From Roseiflexaceae bacterium UBA965 (lineage in GTDB: Bacteria > Chloroflexota > Chloroflexia > Chloroflexales > Roseiflexaceae), in contig DBCF01000096.1 of assembly GCA_002292925.1 (NCBI GenBank), positions 1 through 6,152 of the forward strand: 6,152 nucleotides of DNA, in the 5' to 3' direction. The notes beneath the pieces were generated by a model that saw only the letters and a program-made list of their open reading frames with translations, made no database searches and was not told the origin of the DNA. The stretch's first letter is position 1, and each line of letters opens with the position of its first letter. This document shows, one piece after another, positions 1 through 6,130 of this stretch. Made by a program: the position numbers and the translations under genes.

Positions 1-793
<793 letters not shown>

Positions 794-819
794 TGCAAAA
801 AACAGATTGAGTACCGTAA

Positions 820-1824
820 TTATTCGCTACGTTGTACCAACATCACCACGGGTGACATGCCACCAACCCGCACTTGGAATTGGTCGCCGATGGTCAAACC
901 CGGTACGTCATGCACGCTGTCTTGGAGCAGGCGAATCTCGTGACTAATCAGCACCATGCGCCCCCGTGGTGACAACAACCGAGCCGCCTCGCGGATAATC
1001 GCCGGGTAGAGGGTCAGATTGTTGGCATGGGTGCCTATCAATTGCCCAAACGGTAAATCGGCCATGATAAGATCAATACTGCCATCGGCTAGTGGCACCG
1101 ATGTAGCATCCCAATCATGGATTGTCGCTAAATCCATCACATTGGCGGCAATCATGTTGGCACGGGTACAATCTAGCGCCACCAGACTGGTGTCACAGCC
1201 CCACGCTTGTTGGGCGGCGCCAAGCCGCAAGCGCTCAATCAACAATGTCCCCGATCCACAGGCCAAATTCAAAATCGTGTCGTCGGCATACACACCAGCG
1301 AGGCGCACCATACTGGCAGCCACAGCGGCATTTAAGGCGCCCGGGTAGTTGCTTACCCGCCACGCCCGCGTCCCCAATGGGCGGGGGGTGAGGCGCAACA
1401 ACACGTCCCAGCCCGTCGGGCTGGGGCGAATACGCACTTGCAAATCGCCTTCGCTGGGCACCACGCGTAATTTGAGTCGCTCAGCCAGGGTGGTGGCGAT
1501 GCGTTGCATGACGGCAGATTCGGCACCGGCAGCGGCTAATTCGAGGGTAGCAAACTCATGCTCAGCGGTGATTTGTTGCCCCAGTGCCACGATTTGGTCC
1601 CAATATTGTTGGCCAAGCAAGGCTTTGGGGCGGGGTACGGCAAACGACAAACACAAAAACGCCGCTTGGGCACAATAAATGCGCGGCGCTAAATTCCACG
1701 GGTTACGCATCACCAACTGTACGCTTTGATCAATGATGGTATAACCCAATTGGCGCATGGCCAATTCATCACCCAAGGCGGGGAGCAACCCAGGCCAGGT
1801 GGTTAGTTCTACGGTATATGTCAT
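820..1824 (-). CDS. THUMP/UPF0020-type RNA (guanine-N2)-methyltransferase family protein (Trm14/RlmL-like)
   Basis: A 334-residue SAM-dependent methyltransferase of the family that methylates guanine N2 in tRNA or rRNA (COG0116/Trm14/Trm11-like). Residues 1-130 fit a THUMP-like RNA-binding region beginning YTVELTTWPGL, where known members have a PGLE-type motif; this part is divergent. Residues 145-175 (RPLGTRAWRVSNYPGALNAA) match the linker preceding the catalytic domain. The Rossmann domain shows motif I NLACGSGT (186-193), an acidic motif II (GCD, D211), motif III around WDA (238-240), and catalytic motif IV DLPFG (256-260), the form found in the Trm11/Trm14/THUMPD branch rather than the NPPY of adenine N6 enzymes. 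I chose ATG at 1824 because a TACAAT -10 box lies six bases upstream; a TTG at 1839 would add five residues (339 total) and would sit on that box. The exact RNA target cannot be read from the sequence. It is convergent with mnmG and divergent from the dioxygenase gene. Confidence 0.85.
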   Translation of the reverse strand: MTYTVELTTWPGLLPALGDELAMRQLGYTIIDQSVQLVMRNPWNLAPRIYCAQAAFLCLSFAVPRPKALLGQQYWDQIVALGQQITAEHEFATLELAAAGAESAVMQRIATTLAERLKLRVVPSEGDLQVRIRPSPTGWDVLLRLTPRPLGTRAWRVSNYPGALNAAVAASMVRLAGVYADDTILNLACGSGTLLIERLRLGAAQQAWGCDTSLVALDCTRANMIAANVMDLATIHDWDATSVPLADGSIDLIMADLPFGQLIGTHANNLTLYPAIIREAARLLSPRGRMVLISHEIRLLQDSVHDVPGLTIGDQFQVRVGGMSPVVMLVQRSE

Positions 1825-1830
1825 ACCACT

Positions 1831-1836
1831 ATTGTA
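1831..1836 (-). promoter_or_regulatory. Candidate -10 box (TACAAT) of the methyltransferase gene, leaderless arrangement
   Basis: On the minus strand TACAAT lies six bases before the ATG at 1824. No Shine-Dalgarno is visible between them, and no good -35 is seen at 16-18 bp. This spacing is what a leaderless transcript would show, as is common in several non-proteobacterial phyla. The call rests on one hexamer and position. Confidence 0.4.
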
Positions 1837-1852
1837 CAACGTTCATTCATGT

Positions 1853-1886
1853 ATGTGCACCGTACGTTGATTGATTTAGCGCACAT
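1853..1886. repeat. Small inverted repeat in the divergent intergenic region
   Basis: ATGTGC (1853-1858) and GCACAT (1881-1886) are perfect 6-bp inverted arms around 22 bases. Two perfect 6-bp palindromes, GTGCAC (1855-1860) and CGTACG (1861-1866), lie side by side at the left arm. The site is upstream of the methyltransferase promoter and could be an operator, but arms this short also occur by chance. Confidence 0.2.
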
Positions 1887-1977
1887 TCATCTCATACGGA
1901 CACCAATTAGTGCTGCCATGACCATCGTAGCCCCCCAGTGCGGATACGCATGTCGGTGTAGCGAAGGAACAGAATAA

Positions 1978-1986
1978 TGCTACAAT
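1978..1986 (+). promoter_or_regulatory. Candidate extended -10 promoter of the dioxygenase-amidohydrolase-dehydrogenase cluster
   Basis: TGC directly precedes TACAAT (1981-1986), giving the TGN extended -10 form, and no matching -35 is seen at 17 bp. It lies 33 bases before the ATG at 2020 and is followed by a Shine-Dalgarno-like AGAAAGG at 2005-2011, eight bases before the ATG. The longer string CTACAATATT recurs before the gene at 5093. Confidence 0.5.
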
Positions 1987-2019
1987 ATTGGCAATTCCAC
2001 TACCAGAAAGGGCTTTGCA

Positions 2020-2949
2020 ATGACGCACGCCACCCCCAATGTCATCGTCGGTTTCCGTGATTCGAGTGACCTGCTCGCCGATCCTGCGGCTTTGCAGGCC
2101 CGGGCGGCCAGCGATGGCTATCTTTTTTTCAAGCAACTGCTCCCCAAAGCCGACGTGCAAGCGCTGCGCAACGAATTACTCGATGTGGTGGCGATTCGGG
2201 GCTGGCTCGACCCACAGACGCCCCGCGACGCCGCCCTCGTCAATGCCACTGCCGTCCACGACCTCGAGTCGTGGGGTGGCACCGGAATCACCGAAGAAGC
2301 CTATCGCGATTTACAAACCCGCGAATTGTTTCAGCGCTTCCAGCATCACCCCCGCCTCATCCAACTCTACCAAACCTTGTTTGACAGCGCCGTATTGCCC
2401 CACCCCCGCACCATAGCACGGGTGATGGTGCCCTGCCCGTCGTTTCGCCCCACCCCCATGCACCAAGACTTCATCCACATCCAAGGCACCAAACAGGTCT
2501 GGACCTGCTGGTTGCCCGTCGGCGATGTGCCCCGTACCCTCGGCGGCTTAACCGTGCTCCATGGTTCACACAACTTGGGAGTCCTCACGGTGCGCAGTGC
2601 CGAAGGGGCCGGCAACCTCGAAACCAACTTGTGCGACACCGATTTGCCGTGGATCGAACACGACTACGAAATGGGCGACGTGCTGACCTTCCATAGTTGC
2701 TTGCTCCACAAATCGCTGCCCAACCAGATCCCCGAGGTGGTGCGCTTGTCGTGCGATTACCGCTTCCAACCCGCCAGTCAAGACATCGAAGAAAAATCAC
2801 TCGTGCCCCATATGCGGGTCGCCACATGGGACGAACTCTACGCCGATTGGCCTGAAACCCCACTCAAGTACTACTGGCAACAACAACAACTGCGCTTGTC
2901 GCCATGGGATGAATCGCTCCACTGGCAAAAAGAGCGCATCTGTGACTAA
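2020..2949 (+). CDS. Phytanoyl-CoA dioxygenase (PhyH) family Fe(II)/2-oxoglutarate-dependent oxygenase
   Basis: A 309-residue cytoplasmic oxygenase of the PhyH family, whose members hydroxylate or otherwise oxidise small molecules with O2 and 2-oxoglutarate. The N-terminal part has the typical GYLFFKQLLPKADVQALRNEL. The double-stranded beta-helix carries the metal-binding HQD (H148, D150) in PTPMHQDFIH, the GGLTVLHGSHNLGVL segment, and the distal histidine H230 in LLHKSLPNQIPEVVRLS, with R242 placed to bind 2-oxoglutarate. The 2-His-1-carboxylate set is therefore complete. H225 just before is an extra histidine and not the expected ligand. Length is normal for the family. The start is supported by AGAAAGG eight bases upstream and the nearby -10. 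The TAA stop overlaps the probable GTG start of the amidohydrolase by 8 bp, suggesting translational coupling. The substrate is unknown; the presence of a dehydrogenase and a carbohydrate-binding-type protein hints at a polyol, sugar or similar compound, which is inference. Confidence 0.9.
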   Translation: MTHATPNVIVGFRDSSDLLADPAALQARAASDGYLFFKQLLPKADVQALRNELLDVVAIRGWLDPQTPRDAALVNATAVHDLESWGGTGITEEAYRDLQTRELFQRFQHHPRLIQLYQTLFDSAVLPHPRTIARVMVPCPSFRPTPMHQDFIHIQGTKQVWTCWLPVGDVPRTLGGLTVLHGSHNLGVLTVRSAEGAGNLETNLCDTDLPWIEHDYEMGDVLTFHSCLLHKSLPNQIPEVVRLSCDYRFQPASQDIEEKSLVPHMRVATWDELYADWPETPLKYYWQQQQLRLSPWDESLHWQKERICD

Positions 2950-4207
2950 ACAGACTCTCGCCAACCACATCGCCCAGATGCCCATCTACGACACCCACGA
3001 GCATCTGATTACGCCGGCGGAGTACGTGGCGAGTGCGCCCGACATCATCGCAGCGCTGTTTGGGCTCAACGCCTACATCCAACACGACTTGATTAGTGCG
3101 GGCTGTAGCTACACCACCCTGGCAGCCTTCCTTGACCCCGCCAACCCCGACATCGCCGCCCGCTGGCACCTGATTGCCCCCTACTGGGCCGATTGCCAGC
3201 ACACCGGCTATGCCGAGGCGGTGCGCTTATCGGCCAGCATCTTGTATAGCATCGATACCCTCAGTGCCGCGGCGCTGGTGGCGGCTCAACCGCGCCAGCA
3301 GGCCTATACCCAGCCCGGGCAGTATCAATACCTGCTCGAACAGGTGGCAAATTTGGCCACCATCCAGATTGATGCATTTACGTGGGAAGCACCGGCGGGG
3401 GCTGGTGACAGCCGTGTCTATCAGTACGACATCAACGTCTGCAACATGGTCAACGGCTCGATTGATTTCGTCGAGTTAGCGACCGACGTGGGCTTTGCCA
3501 TCACCAATTTGGCCGATTATGCCCGCGCCATCCAGCACGTCATCACCTACAACGCCCCCCAAGCCTGCGCCATCAAAACCCAACACGCCTACAACCGCAC
3601 CTTGGCGTGGCAATTGCCTGATGAGGCTGCTGTTGTGTCTGTTTTTGAGAAAAAAATGCGTGGGGCGCACCTGGGTGAATTGGAAGCGTGTAGGATTGGT
3701 GATTGGGCGCTCGACCAGGTTGCCCGCCATGCGGCCACCCTGAAATTGCCTATCAAAATCCATACCGGGCATTTTGCCGGCAATCGCACCATGCCCATCG
3801 ATTGGGTACGTCCAGGTCAATTGAGTGCGCTCATCAAACAGCATCCAGACACGACCTTTGTGCTGATGCACATCGGCTACCCCTACCAACACGAATTACT
3901 AAGCATGGCCAAGCATTACGCCAATGTGTATGTGGATTTGTGTTGGGCGTGGAGCATCAATCCCCGTGCTAGTAGCGAATTTGTACGGCAGTGGATTCAT
4001 AGTGTGCCCATCAACAAACTCTTTGGCTTCGGCGGCGATGCGTTTTTGCCGACCCAGACGGTCGGCTTTGCGGCCCAAACCCGCCAATGGCTGACCCGCA
4101 CCCTCAGTGCCGAAGTCGCTGAAGGCTATTTGAGCGAAGCAGAGGCCATACAGATCGCCCAACAACTATTACACGACAATCAACACCGCCTGTTTGGGCA
4201 GGGGTAA
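2942..4207 (+). CDS. Amidohydrolase-superfamily (amidohydrolase 2-like) metal-dependent hydrolase
   Basis: A 421-residue TIM-barrel metal hydrolase. With GTG at 2942 as start, the metal-binding HxH is H19/H21 in MPIYDTHEHL; a conserved-looking lysine K212 lies in AIKTQHAYNRTL; H274 in IKIHTGHFAGN and H310 in VLMHIGYPY fit the strand 5 and 6 histidines; and D366 in GFGGDAF is the strand 8 aspartate. The active site appears complete. The overall form recalls PF04909 proteins distantly related to uronate isomerases, so hydrolysis of a lactone or amide, decarboxylation, or isomerisation are all possible. I do not recognise a specific enzyme. Start choice: GTG at 2942 overlaps the previous stop by 8 bp, a usual coupling geometry, with a weak AAAGAG upstream. 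An ATG at 2909 in the same frame would add 11 residues (432 in total) and overlap the dioxygenase by 41 bp, without a visible ribosome site. It is followed after 18 bp by the dehydrogenase. No signal peptide is seen. Confidence 0.85.
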   Translation: MTKQTLANHIAQMPIYDTHEHLITPAEYVASAPDIIAALFGLNAYIQHDLISAGCSYTTLAAFLDPANPDIAARWHLIAPYWADCQHTGYAEAVRLSASILYSIDTLSAAALVAAQPRQQAYTQPGQYQYLLEQVANLATIQIDAFTWEAPAGAGDSRVYQYDINVCNMVNGSIDFVELATDVGFAITNLADYARAIQHVITYNAPQACAIKTQHAYNRTLAWQLPDEAAVVSVFEKKMRGAHLGELEACRIGDWALDQVARHAATLKLPIKIHTGHFAGNRTMPIDWVRPGQLSALIKQHPDTTFVLMHIGYPYQHELLSMAKHYANVYVDLCWAWSINPRASSEFVRQWIHSVPINKLFGFGGDAFLPTQTVGFAAQTRQWLTRTLSAEVAEGYLSEAEAIQIAQQLLHDNQHRLFGQG

Positions 4208-4212
4208 CCACC

Positions 4213-4219
4213 AAAGGAG
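4213..4219 (+). promoter_or_regulatory. Strong Shine-Dalgarno of the short-chain dehydrogenase gene
   Basis: AAAGGAG lies six bases before the ATG at 4226 and five bases after the amidohydrolase stop. It fixes the start of the dehydrogenase and is the best ribosome-binding site in the window. Confidence 0.85.
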
Positions 4220-4225
4220 TCTTAT

Positions 4226-4990
4226 ATGTCACGTGTGGTCATTATCACGGGCGCAGGGTCGGGGATTGGCCAAGCCGCAGCCGTGCGGTTTGCCAGCATG
4301 GGGGATTGGGTGGTGGCGGCAGACATCAATGGCGCCAACGCCAGCGCCACCATCGCCATGTGTAGCGACAGTAACCACCTGGCCATCACCTGCGATGTAG
4401 GCGACGAACAGGCGGTCAATGCCATGGTTGACCAAGTCATCGCCCATTACGGCACCGTCGATGTATTGGTCAACAATACGGGGATTTTGCTGAGCAAGCC
4501 GTTGCACGAAACCAGCTTTGCCGAATGGAATCGCGTCATCACCGTCAATCTCAGTAGTATTTATCTGTGTAGTCATGCCGTACTGCCCCACATGCTCACC
4601 CAAGGGCGCGGCAGCATCATCAATTTGGCCTCACCCCATTCGTTTGCCACCACCACCAACATCGCCGCCTATGCGGCGTCAAAGGGGGGCGTGGTGTCGC
4701 TCACGCGCCAAATGGGGATGGACTATGGGCGCAAGGGGATTCGCACCAATTGTATCGTACCAGGCGCCATCGACACCCCCATGCTCCGGAGCGACATCGC
4801 CCACGGCGCCGGGGTCGAAGCCAGCCTGGCTGGCTGGGCCAAAGCCCAACCAATTGGGCGCGTGGGCCAACCCGACGACATCGCCAAAGTCATCACCTGG
4901 TTGGCGAGTGACGACGCTGGATTTGTGCTGGGGGCAGCGATTCATGCCGATGGTGGCATGTTGGCACAGCTGACCCCGCCCAACGATTAG
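4226..4990 (+). CDS. Short-chain dehydrogenase/reductase (SDR) family oxidoreductase, classical, NAD-type
   Basis: A 254-residue classical SDR that interconverts an alcohol and a ketone with a nicotinamide cofactor. The Rossmann start is VVIITGAGSGIG (TGxxxGxG, residues 8-15). D33 at the end of the second strand (VVAADIN) predicts NAD(H) over NADP(H). D57-V58 is the adenine-contacting pair. The catalytic tetrad is N108, S136 (in IINLAS), Y149 and K153 (YAASK), followed by PGAIDTPM (179-186). Residues 83-86 read NNTG where most members have NNAG, a mild change. Length and the C-terminal VLGAAIHADGGM are typical of the family (usually GQ.i.vDGG). It is the third gene of the cluster, 18 bp after the amidohydrolase, and very probably cotranscribed with it. 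A role in oxidising or reducing the product of the neighbouring enzymes is inferred; the sequence resembles many sugar or polyol dehydrogenases but does not identify a substrate. Confidence 0.93.
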   Translation: MSRVVIITGAGSGIGQAAAVRFASMGDWVVAADINGANASATIAMCSDSNHLAITCDVGDEQAVNAMVDQVIAHYGTVDVLVNNTGILLSKPLHETSFAEWNRVITVNLSSIYLCSHAVLPHMLTQGRGSIINLASPHSFATTTNIAAYAASKGGVVSLTRQMGMDYGRKGIRTNCIVPGAIDTPMLRSDIAHGAGVEASLAGWAKAQPIGRVGQPDDIAKVITWLASDDAGFVLGAAIHADGGMLAQLTPPND

Positions 4991-4997
4991 GTTTTGA

Positions 4998-5030
4998 CCG
5001 TGGGGCACCACGCGGTGGGGCGCCACGGGG
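4998..5030 (+). repeat. Tandem pair of 15-bp palindromic repeats before the CBM9-like gene
   Basis: GTGGGGCACCACGCG (5000-5014) is followed directly by GTGGGGCGCCACGGG (5015-5029), 13 of 15 bases identical. Each unit is self-complementary (GTGG, four-base loop, CCAC), and the whole is also flanked by CCGTGG (4998-5003) and CCACGG (5023-5028), which can pair as an outer 6-bp stem. No T run follows, so it is not a standard terminator. It could be an operator with two sites, a processing hairpin between the dehydrogenase and CBM9-like messages, or a neutral duplication. Confidence 0.55.
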
Positions 5031-5048
5031 CTGGCGCGGGATTCAGAC

Positions 5049-5054
5049 TACAAT
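5049..5054 (+). promoter_or_regulatory. Candidate -10 box (TACAAT) of the CBM9-like gene
   Basis: TACAAT lies in the string CTACAATATT (5048-5057), identical over ten bases to the string before the dioxygenase gene (1980-1989), and at a similar distance from the ATG (45 versus 40 bases). It has no TGN extension, and no good -35 is seen. An internal promoter would allow separate expression of the last gene of the cluster. Confidence 0.35.
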
Positions 5055-5077
5055 ATTCACATATTCACCGCTGCGCC

Positions 5078-5083
5078 GAGGAG
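5078..5083 (+). promoter_or_regulatory. Shine-Dalgarno of the CBM9-like gene, separated from ATG by a T8 run
   Basis: GAGGAG ends nine bases before the ATG at 5093, and the spacer is eight consecutive T (5084-5091) plus C. It decides the start at 5093 over the upstream in-frame TTG at 4994, which would add 33 residues read through the palindromic repeats and has no ribosome site. Confidence 0.75.
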
Positions 5084-5092
5084 TTTTTTTTC

Positions 5093-5899
5093 ATGACACA
5101 TTATGGTGTAACACCTGACAAACTGACCCGTATCAAAGCCACCCGAGCCCTGCAACCAATTACTGTTGATGGCGACCTGAACAAGGCGGCCTGGCGTGAT
5201 GTGACGCGCTCGCCGCGCTTTGTGGACATGGTGAGTGGGGAGCCGGCCTACTACGACACGCGGGTGGCCTGCCAATACGACGACACACACTTTTATGTGG
5301 CCTATTGGATCGAAGAGCCGTTTGTGACGGCGACGATGACCGAGCGCGATAGTTTTATTTGGTTTGACAACGACGTCGAATTATTTATCGGTGGCGACGA
5401 TTGTTATTACGAACTCGAAATCAACGCCTTTGGTACGGTGTACGAGGCCTTTTTCATCTGGCAAGATGCGCATCGCAAGGGCGGGCGCTTTGACACCCCC
5501 CAGTTTGATTTGTATAGCCGTGATGTTGATTTGCTGGCCGGCTTCCAAGATGGGCGCTTTGGTAAGCACCCCCGCGGGCGACGCTGGGGCTTCCTCGATT
5601 TCGACATGCCTGGGTTGCAGACTGCGGTACAGGTGCAGGGGAGCATCAACGATAGCAGTGATGTCGACAAAGGCTGGACGGTCGAGCTAGCCATTCCGTG
5701 GCAAAGTTTGGCGTTTATGTTTAATGGGCGGAGTGGGGCGCCTGCAGTGGGGAGCACATTGCGCTGCGATTTTTCGCGCTTTGAGGCGTTGCGCTTGCAT
5801 GGAGCACCATTGCCCCAAAACCCGGGCTGGAGCCTCAACGCACACGGCGTGTATGATTCACACATCCCCGAGAGCTTTAGTATCGTAGAGTTTGAATAG
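5093..5899 (+). CDS. Carbohydrate-binding family 9-like (CBM9-like) domain protein
   Basis: A 268-residue protein made almost entirely of a CBM9-like beta-sandwich, the domain otherwise found in xylanases and in many stand-alone proteins of unknown role. Visible hallmarks: VDGDLNKAAW (25-34), the usual opening; FYVAYWI (67-73); FDNDVELFIG (92-100); YYELEINAFGTVYEAFFI (105-122); GWTVELAIPWQSL (194-206); SRFEA (228-232), where relatives often have N.YR; and a closing HIPESFSIVEF (257-267) typical of the stand-alone family. There is no signal peptide, lipobox or membrane segment, so it is predicted cytoplasmic. It has no visible catalytic domain. It follows the dehydrogenase by 102 bp on the same strand and is probably part of the same functional group, with its own possible promoter. 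Binding of a sugar or sugar-derived compound is suggested by the family but not shown here; an uncharacterised enzymatic role cannot be excluded. Confidence 0.85.
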   Translation: MTHYGVTPDKLTRIKATRALQPITVDGDLNKAAWRDVTRSPRFVDMVSGEPAYYDTRVACQYDDTHFYVAYWIEEPFVTATMTERDSFIWFDNDVELFIGGDDCYYELEINAFGTVYEAFFIWQDAHRKGGRFDTPQFDLYSRDVDLLAGFQDGRFGKHPRGRRWGFLDFDMPGLQTAVQVQGSINDSSDVDKGWTVELAIPWQSLAFMFNGRSGAPAVGSTLRCDFSRFEALRLHGAPLPQNPGWSLNAHGVYDSHIPESFSIVEFE

Positions 5900-5920
5900 G
5901 ATTGTCGTTATCAAGGGTGA

Positions 5921-6054
5921 GTAGCGGCGCATGAATTCGCCGGCATGATTCGCCCCTACTACGACGATTGATCGTGGGCGATTTTCCACGGCGCACTGAC
6001 ATCGATACGTCGACCATTGCATCTGCGCCGTGGATTCGTTGTAGTGGCGCATAC
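5921..6054. repeat. Structured intergenic repeat with three GTAGNGGCG motifs and nested stem-loops
   Basis: This non-coding stretch contains GTAGCGGCGCAT (5921-5932, plus), its inverted relative GTAGGGGCGAAT (5959-5948, read on minus), and GTAGTGGCGCAT (6041-6052, plus). The first two form an imperfect 15-base palindrome (11 of 15 pairs, 5921-5935 with 5945-5959). A competing hairpin uses CGCCC (5951-5955) with GGGCG (5976-5980) and ACGA (5961-5964) with TCGT (5972-5975), leaving a 5-base bulge. A third stem is CCACGGCGCA (5986-5995) with TGCGCCGTGG (6024-6033), 10 bp perfect, enclosing TCGATACGTCGA. Copies in both orientations resemble REP- or MITE-like dispersed repeats, but a structured RNA is also possible. 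Open frames here (minus 5858-6097) look like chance. Confidence 0.5.
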
Positions 6055-6079
6055 AGTGCAGACCGCAAAAATGTGCACA

Positions 6080-6120
6080 CCAAATCCCCCCCAGCACTTA
6101 TGGTGCTGAGGGGGATTTGG
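6080..6120. terminator. Long GC-rich hairpin, probable terminator between converging transcripts
   Basis: CCAAATCCCCC (6080-6090) pairs perfectly with GGGGGATTTGG (6110-6120). After one C/A mismatch, CAGCAC (6092-6097) pairs with GTGCTG (6103-6108) around the loop TTATG. This gives 17 pairs in an 18-bp stem. No T run follows on the plus strand; on the minus strand TTTTT appears nine bases past the stem (6071-6067). It lies 180 bp after the CBM9-like stop and 10 bp after a possible minus-strand stop at 6131-6133, so it is best explained as a terminator for one or both sides, without the canonical T tract. A dispersed hairpin repeat is the alternative. Confidence 0.5.
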
Positions 6121-6130
6121 TAAACGAAAC

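Noticed and set aside
1939..1950. TGCG-GATA-CGCA small hairpin in the divergent region
   Set aside because: A 4-bp stem is expected by chance, and nothing around it supports a regulatory role.
1876..2160. 94-residue minus-strand open frame across the divergent promoter region
   Set aside because: It would cover the promoter, ribosome site and start of the dioxygenase gene, and its translation resembles no family I know.
3476..3892. 138-residue minus-strand open frame
   Set aside because: It is antisense to the amidohydrolase metal-site region, has no ribosome site or recognisable domain, and depends on the codon bias of the other strand.
4518..4973. 151-residue plus-strand open frame inside the dehydrogenase
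   Set aside because: It is a frame-shifted shadow of the SDR gene, very rich in P and S, with no motif of its own.
5071..5091. T8 run after a GC-rich stretch as an intrinsic terminator
   Set aside because: No stable stem directly precedes the T run, and it lies between a Shine-Dalgarno and the start codon. It fits an unstructured initiation spacer better.
4994..5092. TTG-initiated N-terminal extension of the CBM9-like protein
   Set aside because: The extension reads through the tandem palindromes and the promoter-like box and lacks a ribosome site, whereas ATG at 5093 has GAGGAG at nine bases.
5407..5865. 152-residue minus-strand open frame
   Set aside because: It lies fully antisense to the CBM9-like gene, which has strong family motifs. 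Its composition (rich in R, P, S, K) is what a shadow frame in such DNA gives.
5858..6097. Minus-strand open frames of 79 and 68 residues in the right intergenic region
   Set aside because: They run through the repeats and hairpins and overlap the CBM9-like 3' end. They are rich in C, H and R and better explained as chance frames.
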